From contig NZ_BLRH01000009.1 of the NCBI RefSeq assembly GCF_025996515.1, positions 62,001 through 126,000 on the forward strand: a DNA stretch of 64,000 nucleotides. Reading direction: 5' to 3'. Made by a program: the position numbers and the translations under genes. The stretch is from Rhizohabitans arisaemae. Lineage in GTDB: Bacteria > Actinomycetota > Actinomycetes > Streptosporangiales > Streptosporangiaceae. The notes below the pieces were generated by a model. That model was not told where the DNA came from and ran no database searches. It was given only the letters and a program-made list of their open reading frames with translations. Each line of letters begins with the position of its first letter. Positions within the stretch are counted from its first letter, which is position 1. Of this stretch, positions 49,971 to 58,870 are shown piece by piece.

Positions 49971-52358
49971 TTAACCCTGTTCAGCGACCTCTTCCATCGA
50001 ATTTCCCGTCGGCGGGTCCACGTCGGCGAGCGCCTCGTAGGTCTTGTCCCGCCAGATCCGATCGTCCTGCTCGGTGAAGAGGTCGAGAGCCCGCTCCAGC
50101 TCCGCGCGGGCGCCGTCTTCATCGCCCGCCTCCTTGAGCGCGCAGCCGAGCTCGTAGAGCACCGTGCCCCGGCGCCAGTGGTCGCCGGCCGCGACGAAGT
50201 ACCGGAGCGCGCTCCGGTAGTGGCCGGCGGCGTCCGCCCAGCGCCGGAGGGCGACCAGGTCCCGGCCGGCCTCCAGCAGGCTGAGGCCGAGACCCAGTTC
50301 GGTCTGGGTCGGCGGGATCCCGTTCGCGGGGTCGCGGTAGATCGCCTCCGTCCGGCGGTGCAGCTCCAGGGCCTCCACCGGATCCCCCAGGTCCCGCACG
50401 ACCTCTCCCAGCTGCCGCAGGGCGACGGTGTAGCCGACCAGGTCGTGCAGCGATTCGAAGACGGCGACGGATTCGCGCAGGCAGTCGGCGGCCTGTTCGT
50501 TGTGGGACAGCCCCCGATGGGCGTTCGCCGCGTAGGTCAACGCCCACGCCTGCTCGCGCCGATCGCCCACCTGCCTGGCCAGGGCGAGCGCGTTCACCGC
50601 GGCGTTCAGGGCCTCCTGGTGCCGCCCGAGGCAGCGCGACCAGGCCCAGGCGAGGTAGTTGAGGTGGATCGTCTCCTCACCCCGGCTGCCGAGCCGTCTG
50701 GCCGCCGTCGCGGAGAGGGAGAAGAGCTCCTGCCAGCCCTCCCAGCGCTGCCGGGTGTCGGAGTACCAGTGCATCGCCCTGGCGACGTCGAGGACCTGCC
50801 GGTGCCGGCCGTTCGCCGCCGCGTCGCGAACCGCCCCGAACCAGTTGGCGGTCTCCTCGTCCAGCCAGGCCATGGCTTCGGCCCGGGATCCCAGGCGGGC
50901 CTCCGGCAGGTTCGCGTCCCCGGGCTCCGGAGCGGCCACGGTCCCGTGGGTCGGGTCGAAGCGCTGACCCGCCGTGATCGCGTTGCCCAGGAGCCATCCG
51001 GCCATCCGCTCCTCGGTGGCCTGACGGACGGCGGGCGTCTCCTCCTCGGCGAGCTGCCCGCGCGCGAACAGCCGGACCAGGTCGTGGAACCGGTAGCGCC
51101 CGCCCGACTCCTGAAGCAGGCCCAGCTCCACCAGTTCCTCCAGCGCGAGCTCGGCCTCGGCCGTCTTCACCTCGGCGAGTACGGCGGCCAGCGCGGCCCC
51201 GGCGTCGGGTCCGGGCACCTGCGCGAGCCGTCGGAAGACCGTACGGCCCACGGCGGTCAACTGCCGGTAGGAGAGGGCGAAGGCGGTACGGACCTGCAGG
51301 TCCCCCGCGGTGAGGGCGGCGAGCCGGTGTTCCTCGTCGGCGAGCTGCCCGGCGAGGTGGCCCATCGTCCACCCGGGTCTGCTCGCCAGGCGGTTGCCCG
51401 CGATGCGCAGCGCCAGCGGCAGGTTCCCGCAGAGCCGTACCACCTGCTCGGTCGCCCCCGGCTCCTCCTGGGCCCGGCCCGATCCGGTGATCCTGTCCAG
51501 GAGATCGGCCGCCTCGTCCCGGAGCATCGCCTCCAACCGCAGGCGGTGGACGGCCTCCAGGCCGGCCAGGGAACGACGGCTGGTCACCACCACCAGGCAA
51601 CTCCCGCCGCCCGGCAGCAGCGGCCGGATCTGCGACTCGTCCGCGGCGTTGTCGAGGACGAGCAGCGCCCGGCGCCCGGACATGAGCGAGCGGTACAGGT
51701 CGGCACGTTCATGGTGGCTCGGCGATATCCGGCTGTCCGGGACCCCGAGCGCGCGCAGCAGCCTGGTCAGGCCCTCCCCGGGCGCGAGCGGCAGGGCGTC
51801 CATGCCGCGCAGGTCCAGAAAGAACCGCCCGTCGGGGAATTGGTCGGCCAGCGTGTGGACGGCTTGCAGGGCCAGGGCGGTCTTGCCGTACCCCGGAGGG
51901 CCGGAGATCACCGCGATCACCGCGGTACCGTCCGTCGCGGGCGTGATCTTGGCCAGCCCGCCCAGCCAGGCCAGCTCCAGCCCCCGTCCGACGAAGTCTC
52001 CGAGCCTGCGGGGGAACGCGCACCGGGAGGCGTACAGCGCGTCGATCTCCGCGTCGGATGCGGCTCCACGCCGCCCGTCCCGGGAGCGTCCCGTCCTGGC
52101 CAGGTCGAGCAGGAGCTCCTGATCGCCCTCCGCGAGTCGCAGGGCCCCCGCCACCGCCTCGACGCAGCGCCGGTGCGGGCTCCTGCTCCGCCCCCGCTCC
52201 ATGTCGCCGAGGGCGCGCACACTCACCCCGGAGGCGTCGGCGAGCTCCTCAAGCGTGAGTCCGGCCGCGTGCCGGTGCCGGCGTAGCAGGGCACCGAACC
52301 CCTCCGCCTCGGGACGCTCCGGCTGTCCGCCGTCCACGGGTTCCGTCCGGGCGGCCAC
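49971..52358 (-). CDS. HTH-NB-ARC-TPR regulator (STAND ATPase)
   Basis: 795-aa signal-transduction ATPase. An Xre-type HTH (AGLTLEELADASGVSVRALG, about residues 28-50) is followed by an NB-ARC module with Walker A GPPGYGKT, Walker B RALLVLDNA, VTSRRSL and GLPL-type GNLPLALRIAG. C-terminal TPR-like helices carry repeated ALA/YxxA/AL pairs (about 480-780). Such proteins act as transcription activators or innate-immune-like switches in actinomycetes. GAGGAG 6 nt before GTG 52358 sets the start; the frame is open to 52496. It is divergent from the secreted crystallin/ricin protein. Confidence 0.88.
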   Translation of the reverse strand: MAARTEPVDGGQPERPEAEGFGALLRRHRHAAGLTLEELADASGVSVRALGDMERGRSRSPHRRCVEAVAGALRLAEGDQELLLDLARTGRSRDGRRGAASDAEIDALYASRCAFPRRLGDFVGRGLELAWLGGLAKITPATDGTAVIAVISGPPGYGKTALALQAVHTLADQFPDGRFFLDLRGMDALPLAPGEGLTRLLRALGVPDSRISPSHHERADLYRSLMSGRRALLVLDNAADESQIRPLLPGGGSCLVVVTSRRSLAGLEAVHRLRLEAMLRDEAADLLDRITGSGRAQEEPGATEQVVRLCGNLPLALRIAGNRLASRPGWTMGHLAGQLADEEHRLAALTAGDLQVRTAFALSYRQLTAVGRTVFRRLAQVPGPDAGAALAAVLAEVKTAEAELALEELVELGLLQESGGRYRFHDLVRLFARGQLAEEETPAVRQATEERMAGWLLGNAITAGQRFDPTHGTVAAPEPGDANLPEARLGSRAEAMAWLDEETANWFGAVRDAAANGRHRQVLDVARAMHWYSDTRQRWEGWQELFSLSATAARRLGSRGEETIHLNYLAWAWSRCLGRHQEALNAAVNALALARQVGDRREQAWALTYAANAHRGLSHNEQAADCLRESVAVFESLHDLVGYTVALRQLGEVVRDLGDPVEALELHRRTEAIYRDPANGIPPTQTELGLGLSLLEAGRDLVALRRWADAAGHYRSALRYFVAAGDHWRRGTVLYELGCALKEAGDEDGARAELERALDLFTEQDDRIWRDKTYEALADVDPPTGNSMEEVAEQG

Positions 52359-52526
52359 ACGCGTCTCCTCGAACCTCAGGGTGCATTGACATATCGGTAG
52401 ATCAGGCGCTTCGGCGGCAGTATTCCATATGCCAACTTCTGCCGGTTTTTCCGCCTGGTGAGAGAACTTGACCGCGTGCTGTTGTTGGCCGCGCAACCTG
52501 TCGTCAACAGAGGAGAAAGGACGCCG

Positions 52527-54176
52527 GTGAAACTCTCACGTTTCGCGCGGTCACCCCTCGCGGCCGTGGTGGCCGCGGGCCTGATGGTCGTCGGCCCCGC
52601 GATGCCGGCCATCGCCGCCCCACCGGGCTCAGGCGCCGGAGACCACTGTGTCGTCGCGGCCGGCACCACCACGCTCACCTGCTTCGACACGTTCCGGGAG
52701 GCGGTCGCCGCAGCGACCGGCGGCCGGGTCGCCGACGCGCCGGAGAACGTCGCCAAGGCCCTCGAAGACCCCGAGGTCACCGCCAAACTGAACAACGTCG
52801 CGCCCGGTGAGAAGGGCAAGGCGCCCACGACTGCAAGCTCCGGCGGCACCGACCGGAGCCGCCCCGCTTCGGGAGCCGCGGCGGACCCCACGGTCAGAAG
52901 CACCCCGCGCGCCACGAACGACCCCCTCGCGGGTGTGCTGGAGCGACCCGGCTCGGTGGGGGCCGCCGCGAACGTCATCCTGGGGATCGCCTGGGTCGAC
53001 GGCTGGTTCACCGGCGCCTCACTCACCTTCTACGGCGCCAGGGCGTGCACCGCGTGGGTGAGCACCGGATTCCCCCGACTCCAAGGCCAGTGGAACGACT
53101 CGATCAGCTCGTTCAAGACCTACAACGGGTGCGGCGCCTCCTGGTACAAGGACTGGGACTACGGCGGCGCCGCGACCGCCCGCCAGTTCCACGGCGATGT
53201 CGGCTGGATCGGCGACGACCTCAACGATCAGGCCGGCTCGGTCAAGTTCGACGGAATCGTGAACATCGACGAGATGCTCAAGGACTGCGGCGGCGCGGCG
53301 GGCTGTGAGTTCGTGCCCCAGGGCAACCTGACTTACTGGACCACCCACCAGACGAACATCGGACACGGGGTCAACTGCGCCTCCACCACCCAGACCGTGA
53401 CGGCGGGCATCCACAAGACGACCGGCGGCTCCCATTCCGTGGGCACCGAGGTGAACGTCGGCGTCGAGTTCGCCGAGATCTTCAAGGCGAGCGTGAGCCT
53501 GCGCTACGGCCGCGAGTGGAGCTGGTCCGACACCCTCGTCGACAGCGCCACCCTGCACCTGGCGCCGAACCGGTACGGCTGGGTCAACCGCAACGCCGCC
53601 ATGATGACCGCAGAAGGCCAGTGGCAGATCCGCTACGGCAGCCCCAAGTGGGGGCATTACCACTGGTATCTCAACAACTACCGCGGTCACGGCCCCAACG
53701 TCGCGCTGAAGAAGTCCGGCTACACCTTCCACGACCGGGCGATGACCGCGCAGGAGCGGGTGAACAACGGGTGCGCCCCCAACGAGGGCGGCCACACCTC
53801 GCCGATCCGTTCCTCCGCCCACGCGGGCTTCTGCGTGGACATCCCCGGGGCGAACGGCTTCAACGGCGCCAGGATCCAGCTCTGGAGCTGCAACGGCACC
53901 CCGGCCCAGCAGTGGAGCCGGAGCGGCCGGTCCATCACCGTCATGGGCCGCTGCCTGGACGTCGAGGGCTGGGGAACCGGCAACGGCACCCCGGTACAGC
54001 TCTGGGACTGCACCGGTGGCGGCAACCAGCAGTGGGACCACCACAACGGCGGGTTCCGCAACGCCCACTCCGGCAAATGCCTGGACCTGCCCGGCAACAA
54101 CCCCTCCCCGGGGAACAAGCTCACGATCTATGACTGCCACGGCGGTCCCGCCCAGCGGTGGAGCGCGGGCTTCTAG
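52527..54176 (+). CDS. Secreted beta-gamma-crystallin / aerolysin-like / ricin-B lectin protein
   Basis: 549 aa from GTG 52527 (AAGGA 5 nt upstream). A signal peptide ends PAIAA (residue 31). A small N-module with two Cys (GDHCVV, TCFDTFREAV; 38-90) and a linker follow. Residues ~165-242 show two Greek-key crystallin motifs with the Ca-binding pattern: NDSISS (190-195) and the weaker NDQAGS (233-238). Residues ~265-395 are Ser/Thr-rich alternating beta strands (TTQTVTAGIHKTTGGSHSVG) resembling the aerolysin/ETX-MTX2 stem; this is inference. Residues 425-549 form a ricin-B trefoil with three QxW (461-463, 501-503, 543-545). Possible secreted pore-forming lectin; divergent from a STAND regulator. 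Confidence 0.75.
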   Translation: MKLSRFARSPLAAVVAAGLMVVGPAMPAIAAPPGSGAGDHCVVAAGTTTLTCFDTFREAVAAATGGRVADAPENVAKALEDPEVTAKLNNVAPGEKGKAPTTASSGGTDRSRPASGAAADPTVRSTPRATNDPLAGVLERPGSVGAAANVILGIAWVDGWFTGASLTFYGARACTAWVSTGFPRLQGQWNDSISSFKTYNGCGASWYKDWDYGGAATARQFHGDVGWIGDDLNDQAGSVKFDGIVNIDEMLKDCGGAAGCEFVPQGNLTYWTTHQTNIGHGVNCASTTQTVTAGIHKTTGGSHSVGTEVNVGVEFAEIFKASVSLRYGREWSWSDTLVDSATLHLAPNRYGWVNRNAAMMTAEGQWQIRYGSPKWGHYHWYLNNYRGHGPNVALKKSGYTFHDRAMTAQERVNNGCAPNEGGHTSPIRSSAHAGFCVDIPGANGFNGARIQLWSCNGTPAQQWSRSGRSITVMGRCLDVEGWGTGNGTPVQLWDCTGGGNQQWDHHNGGFRNAHSGKCLDLPGNNPSPGNKLTIYDCHGGPAQRWSAGF

Positions 54177-54207
54177 CCCGCTCACGCCGTAAAGCCCGCC
54201 CAGGAGG

Positions 54208-54242
54208 CGAGGTCCCCGCCGAGTCGCACGGCGGGGACCTCG
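54208..54242 (+). terminator. Strong hairpin after the crystallin/ricin gene
   Basis: CGAGGTCCCCGCC (54208-54220) pairs perfectly with GGCGGGGACCTCG (54230-54242), a 13-bp stem with a 9-nt loop, 31 bp past the stop. Confidence 0.8.
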
Positions 54243-54382
54243 CCGTGCCAAACCCTGCCGAGGACGCCACCGTTCCAAGGGCTTCGCGATCGCGGCGACG
54301 GCCGCCGCAACGGCGAGAACAGTGATCACGACGGATACGTCCGCCGCGTTCGACGACCTCCCCGGAGTACGGGCGCACGTCG

Positions 54383-55849
54383 TCACCCGTTAGCCGACCG
54401 TGCGGCCCTGGCGATGTTCCCCGGCATCCGGCCGAAGATCAAGCCGTGGAAGGGCCGGAGCGCCTGCCAGTAGAGGTGGCCGAGCAGGCCGTGCGGGTGG
54501 AAGACCGCCCGCTGGCCGTACCGGGTCCGTCCGTCGCCGTCCCGCAGCACGCTCAGTTCCAGCCAGGCCAGCCCGGGCAGGCGCATCTCGGCCCGCAGCC
54601 GGAGCAGCCGCCCCGGCTCCACCTCCTCCACCCGCCAGAAGTCGACCGAGTCCCCGGCACGCAGCCGCTTCGGGTCGCGCCGCCCGCGGCGCAGTCCCAC
54701 CCCGCCCACCAGCCGGTCGGCGAGTCCCCGGAGCCGCCAGGCGACCGGGAGCGAATACCAGCCGTTCTCCCCGCCGACCCCCTCGATCACCGCCCAGAGG
54801 GCTTCGGGGCGGGCGTCCACGACCAGGCTGCGCTCGTCGGTGTACAGGCTGCCGCCGGCCCAGTCGGGGTCGGTGGGGAGCGGATCGCTGGGAGCGCCGG
54901 GGGTGGACGCCGAGCACCAGCGGGTGGCGACGTCGGCCTCCTTGATCCGCTGCAGGGCGAGCTCGACCGAGCGGCGGAATCCGATGAGGCCGCCCTCCGG
55001 GTCGGGGACGTACCGGGCGATGTCGTGGTCGCCGCAGACGGCCTCGTTGCGCAACGACTCCACCAGCGGGCGGGCGATCGACGCGGGCACCGGTGTCACC
55101 AGGCCCACCCAGAGGCTGGACAGCCCGGGGGTGAGCATCGGCAGCGGGACGATCAGCCGCCGGGGCAGGCGCGCGACCTCCGCGTACCCCTGCATCATCT
55201 CCGCGTAGGTCATGACGTCCGGGCCGCCGATGTCGAAGGCCCGGTTGAGCCCGTCCGGCAGCTCCGCGGCGGCCACGAGACAACGGAGCACGTCCCGGAT
55301 CGCGATGGGCTGGGTCCGGGTCCGCACCCAGCGCGGCGTGGTCATCACCGGCAGCCGCTCGGTGAGGTACCGCAGCATCTCGAACGAGGCCGAGCCCGAC
55401 CCGATGATCATCGCCGCGCGCAGCACCACCGCCGGCACCCGCGCGGCCAGGAAGATCTCCCCGACCTCGGCCCGGGACCGCAGATGCGGGGAGAGCCGCT
55501 CGCCCGGATTCAGGCCGCCCAGGTAGACGATCCGCCGTACCCCGGCCTCCTCGGCGGCCCGGGCGAAGACGGTCGCCGCCCGCCGGTCCGCCGCGGCGAA
55601 GTCCCGCTCCCCGCCCCCCATGGCGTGAATGAGGTAGTAGGCGACCTCGACCCCCTCCAGGGCGGCCCGCACCCGATCGGGGTTGCAGGCGTCGGCCGCG
55701 ACCGTCTCCACCCGGTCCGCCCACGGCTGATCGCGGAGGCGGCCGGCGCCCCGGACCATGCACCGGACCCGGTGGCCCGCCTCCAGCAGCCGGGGCACCA
55801 GGCGCCCGCCCACGTACCCCGTCGCCCCGGTCACCAGGCACAGGCTCAT
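54383..55849 (-). CDS. Atypical SDR with C-terminal SRPBCC/DUF2867 domain
   Basis: 488 aa. The N-terminal NAD(P)-binding SDR has MSLCLVTGATGYVGGRLVPR (TGATGYVG loop), AYYLIHAMGGGERDF, IVYLGGLNPGE and HLRSRAEVGEIF. The C-terminal ~160 residues (RSLVVDARPEALWAVIEGVG, GDSVDFWRVEEVEPGRLLRL, YWQALRPFHGLIFGRMPGNI) match the DUF2867/SRPBCC extension found in this actinobacterial subgroup. GGAGAG precedes ATG 55849; a long upstream open frame runs into palindrome cluster B and is rejected. The substrate is unknown. Confidence 0.88.
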   Translation of the reverse strand: MSLCLVTGATGYVGGRLVPRLLEAGHRVRCMVRGAGRLRDQPWADRVETVAADACNPDRVRAALEGVEVAYYLIHAMGGGERDFAAADRRAATVFARAAEEAGVRRIVYLGGLNPGERLSPHLRSRAEVGEIFLAARVPAVVLRAAMIIGSGSASFEMLRYLTERLPVMTTPRWVRTRTQPIAIRDVLRCLVAAAELPDGLNRAFDIGGPDVMTYAEMMQGYAEVARLPRRLIVPLPMLTPGLSSLWVGLVTPVPASIARPLVESLRNEAVCGDHDIARYVPDPEGGLIGFRRSVELALQRIKEADVATRWCSASTPGAPSDPLPTDPDWAGGSLYTDERSLVVDARPEALWAVIEGVGGENGWYSLPVAWRLRGLADRLVGGVGLRRGRRDPKRLRAGDSVDFWRVEEVEPGRLLRLRAEMRLPGLAWLELSVLRDGDGRTRYGQRAVFHPHGLLGHLYWQALRPFHGLIFGRMPGNIARAARSANG

Positions 55850-55973
55850 CCGTCTCTCCCCCCGGTTCGTCCCTTCCCCCAGTCTCCGCCGACACCCCGG
55901 GCGCCCATCGACCCCCTCCCCTTCCCTGCGATACCCCCTGCCTTGGCCGGCGACAACCGATCCGGTGCCCGGG

Positions 55974-56465
55974 GTGATCATTGCGATGTGCATCCCCGGA
56001 AGGGCGCGCACAGCACAACGATCACCCGAGCCAAGCGGGGTACGGGCTACGCCGCACTCCGACCCGCCTTCGGCCGTACCGAACGCCACACCGTGATCGT
56101 TGTGCTGTACGCACCCCACAGGGGACACACAACACAACGATCACCAGACGGCACCGAGCCGCCCACAGCCGCACCCGTGATCATTTTGGAGTGCGCACCC
56201 AGCGGGGGACGCACAGGACAACGATCACCGGAAAGCCGTGAGCGAGTACCACACCCTGAGCCGCTCACAGCCGAACCCCATGATCGTTACGGTATGCGCG
56301 CCCCGAAGGGTGCGCACAGCACAACGATCACCCGGAGCCGGGGGAACGGGCCCAGCCCGGCCGATCCCGGTGGCACCCCCCGACCCGAACCGCCCCAGCC
56401 CGCACACCGCCCCCTGATCATTGCGATGTACATCCCCAGAAAGGTGCGCACAGCACAACGATCAC
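55974..56465. repeat. Cluster B: five 52-bp imperfect palindromes
   Basis: Copies at 55974-56025, 56093-56144, 56177-56228, 56280-56331 and 56414-56465, each exactly 52 bp, with spacers of 67, 32, 51 and 82 bp. The right arm (GCGCACAGCACAACGATCAC) is better conserved than the left (GTGATCRTTGYGMTGTGCRC). Copies 4 and 5 also share the following ACCCGGAGCCGGGGG. The cluster occupies the 873-bp gap between the divergent SDR and flavin-reductase genes. The same element forms cluster A at 3987-4239. It is not CRISPR-like: spacers differ in length and the repeats are palindromic over their whole length. Confidence 0.9.
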
Positions 56466-56722
56466 CCGGAGCCGGGGGTGCGGGCTGTGCCGGGCAAGGA
56501 TGTGGGTCCGTTTGAGCCGCGCCCCGAGGTGTGACGCCCCTGGGTGCCGGTACGGGCTTCGCCGGCGTAGGCCCGTACCGGCTCGTTATGGGGGCCGTCG
56601 CGCGGCAGGATGGTCGTCGGTTCCCCGCCGGGGGCCGGGCGTTCCTCCGGCTGCCTCCGGTGGAAGGCCACCAGGGGGGTAGGACCTGCGTACGGGCTTC
56701 ACCGATGTTCTTGGAGGCAGCC

Positions 56723-58135
56723 ATGTCGGACGAGTTCGACGTGATCGTGGTCGGGGCGGGCCCCGCGGGCGAGAACGCGGCGGCGCGGGTCGTCCGGGGC
56801 GGGCTCAGCGCGGCCGTGGTCGAGGAGGAGCTGGCGGGCGGCGAGTGCGCCTACTGGGCCTGCGTCCCCAGCAAGGCGCTGCTCCGTCCGATGGAGCTGG
56901 CCGCCGAGGTCGGGCGGCTCCCGGGCCTCCACCTCGGCGAGACCGACGTCGGGGCGATCCTCCGCCGCCGCGACGCGATGACGGCGAACCTGGACGACTC
57001 CGGTCAGGTGTCGTGGATCACGGATCTGCCGGCCGTGTTCCTGCGCGGGCGGGGACGCCTGGCCGGTCCGCGCCGGGTGGAGGTGACCGCCGCCGACGGC
57101 TCCGTCCGCACCCTGCGCGCCCGGCACGCCGTGGTCCTCGCCGTCGGCAGCAGGCCGGTGATCCCCCCGATCCCGGGGCTGGCCGAGGCGAAGCCGTGGT
57201 CGAGCCGGGAGGCGACCTCGGTACGGGTGGTGCCAAGGCGCCTGGCGGTGCTCGGGGGTGGTGTCGTGGCGTGTGAGATGGCGCAGGCGCTGCACGGGCT
57301 CGGCGCCCGGGAGACCACCGTGATCGTCCGCGGCGGCGCGCTGCTGGAGCGGATGGAGCCGTTCGCCGGGGAGCTGCTCGACGCCTCGTTCGCCGAGCAC
57401 GGCATCGACGTGCGCTACCGTACGGAGATCACCCGGGTGGACCGGCGGAAGCCGGACGGGCAGGTCACGCTGCACCTGAGCGAGGGGCCGCCGCTCGTCG
57501 CGGACCAGCTGCTCGTCGCCACCGGCCGGCGTCCGGCGACCGAGGACGTGGGGCTCGCCACCGCGGGACTGCCGGAGCGGCGGGCGGTGGAGGTCGACGA
57601 CAGCATGCGGGCGCTCGGGGTCGACGAGGGCTGGCTGTACGCGGTCGGGGACGTCAACGGCCGGAGCCTGCTCACCCACATGGGTAAGTACCAGGCAAGG
57701 ATCTGCGGGGACGTCATCGTCGCCAGGAGCCGCGGGGAGTGGGACGACCTCCCCTCCATGCGGGACTCCGCCGACGCGGCCGGTCCGCCGCAGGTGGTCT
57801 TCACCGATCCGCAGGTCTGCTCGGTCGGGCGGACCGAGGCGGCGGCGCGGCGCGAGGGCCTGCCGATCCGTACGGTCGACTACGACATGGGGCGGGTGGC
57901 CGGGGCCTCGCTGCTCGGCGACGGGTACACCGGCCGGGCCCGGGCCGTGGTGGACGTGGAACGGCAGATCCTGGTCGGGGTGACCTTCGTCGGTCCCGGC
58001 GCCGCCGAGCTCCTGCACGCCGCGACGATCGCGGTCACCGCCCGCGTCCCGCTGTCCGAGCTCTGGCACGCCGTGCCGTCGTTCCCCACGGTGAGCGAGG
58101 TGTGGCTCCGGCTGCTGGAAACCTACGGACTGTAG
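56723..58135 (+). CDS. FAD-dependent pyridine nucleotide-disulfide oxidoreductase
   Basis: 470-aa class I flavoprotein disulfide reductase (Lpd/MerA/Sth relatives). FAD-binding VIVVGAGPAGENAAARVVRG is followed by the redox-active CX4C in GGECAYWACVPSKALLRP. The NAD(P) site is LAVLGGGVVACEMAQALHG, the second FAD motif LYAVGDVNGRSLLTHMGKYQ, and the dimerisation end HAVPSFPTVSEVWLRLLE, which keeps His and Glu but in a spacing different from HAHPT of Lpd. GGAGG 5 nt before ATG 56723 sets the start. It lies next to palindrome cluster B. The electron acceptor is not evident. Confidence 0.92.
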   Translation: MSDEFDVIVVGAGPAGENAAARVVRGGLSAAVVEEELAGGECAYWACVPSKALLRPMELAAEVGRLPGLHLGETDVGAILRRRDAMTANLDDSGQVSWITDLPAVFLRGRGRLAGPRRVEVTAADGSVRTLRARHAVVLAVGSRPVIPPIPGLAEAKPWSSREATSVRVVPRRLAVLGGGVVACEMAQALHGLGARETTVIVRGGALLERMEPFAGELLDASFAEHGIDVRYRTEITRVDRRKPDGQVTLHLSEGPPLVADQLLVATGRRPATEDVGLATAGLPERRAVEVDDSMRALGVDEGWLYAVGDVNGRSLLTHMGKYQARICGDVIVARSRGEWDDLPSMRDSADAAGPPQVVFTDPQVCSVGRTEAAARREGLPIRTVDYDMGRVAGASLLGDGYTGRARAVVDVERQILVGVTFVGPGAAELLHAATIAVTARVPLSELWHAVPSFPTVSEVWLRLLETYGL

Positions 58136-58215
58136 AACTTTCTCGAACCGTGATTGGTGTGGAGCATAGCGGGCATGGCCGGAAATACATGGATAAATCC
58201 GACCAAGGGGGAACA

Positions 58216-58530
58216 GTGCTCACCCTTACCGACAACGCCGTTCAGGTGATCCGGGACCTCAGCTCCAGCTCGCTGGACGCGCCCGACACCACCAGGATCC
58301 GCATCTCGTCCCAGGCCGACGGGGAAGGGTCGCTGGTGCTGTCGGTGACCGAGGCCCCCGAATCCACCGACCAGCTGATCCAGGCCGAGGGGGTCCAGGT
58401 GTACCTCGACCAGCAGGCCGCGGCGATCCTCGACGACAAGTCGTTGGACGCCGCGGTGAACGAGCAGGGCGGCGTCGCCTTCCTCATCTCCGAGCAGCGG
58501 TCCGGGGGGCACGACGACATCGAGATGTAG
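58216..58530 (+). CDS. HesB/IscA-like protein lacking cysteines
   Basis: 104 aa. LTLTDNAVQVIRDLSSSSLD, then RIRISSQADGEGSLVLSVTE and VYLDQQAAAILDDKSLDAAV follow the HesB/IscA fold, but none of the three iron-sulfur-binding Cys of IscA is present, so it cannot bind a cluster in the classical way. This Cys-free subgroup is frequent in actinomycetes. GGGGGA just before GTG 58216 sets the start; ATG 58189 is an in-frame alternative. It lies 80 bp after the flavin reductase and may be cotranscribed. Confidence 0.75.
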   Translation: MLTLTDNAVQVIRDLSSSSLDAPDTTRIRISSQADGEGSLVLSVTEAPESTDQLIQAEGVQVYLDQQAAAILDDKSLDAAVNEQGGVAFLISEQRSGGHDDIEM

Positions 58531-58551
58531 CACCCCGCGCGACCCCGTCCG

Positions 58552-58583
58552 GGGCGGCCGCCGGCCCGGGGCCGCGGCCGCCC
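58552..58583 (+). terminator. GC-rich hairpin after the HesB-like gene
   Basis: GGGCGGCCGC (58552-58561) pairs with GCGGCCGCCC (58574-58583) around a 12-nt loop, 21 bp past the stop. Confidence 0.65.
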
Positions 58584-58870
58584 GGTGGGGCGACCCCGCC
58601 TGACCGACGCACGCGCGAATATGCAATCATATCCACTTCACTATGTGGAACGTGCCACCGTTTGCTTTCCCAGAGCGACCGACAGCGCACGGATCGAAAT
58701 CATTAGCAAGTGTGCTTACAGTATGAAATCACTTAGTTTCCATCTGCACCATCATGCACGACTTGCATAATCACTATTGACTCAATACGGTCATGGCACC
58801 AAACTCATGCCTAACGATCACTTTCTCTTGACACAGGCGATTCTTGGGCATGCAAAAAGAGAGGTTCACC
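58584..58870. promoter_or_regulatory. AT-rich leader of the small crystallin-type gene
   Basis: About 58620-58850 is markedly AT-rich for this window. It holds two -35-like hexamers, TTGACT near 58776 and TTGACA near 58831, without an equally convincing -10. No gene is visible. The composition suggests foreign origin or a highly active promoter. Confidence 0.45.

Noticed and set aside
55974-56465. CRISPR array
   Set aside because: Spacers differ widely in length (32-82 bp), repeats are palindromic over their whole length, and no cas genes are present.
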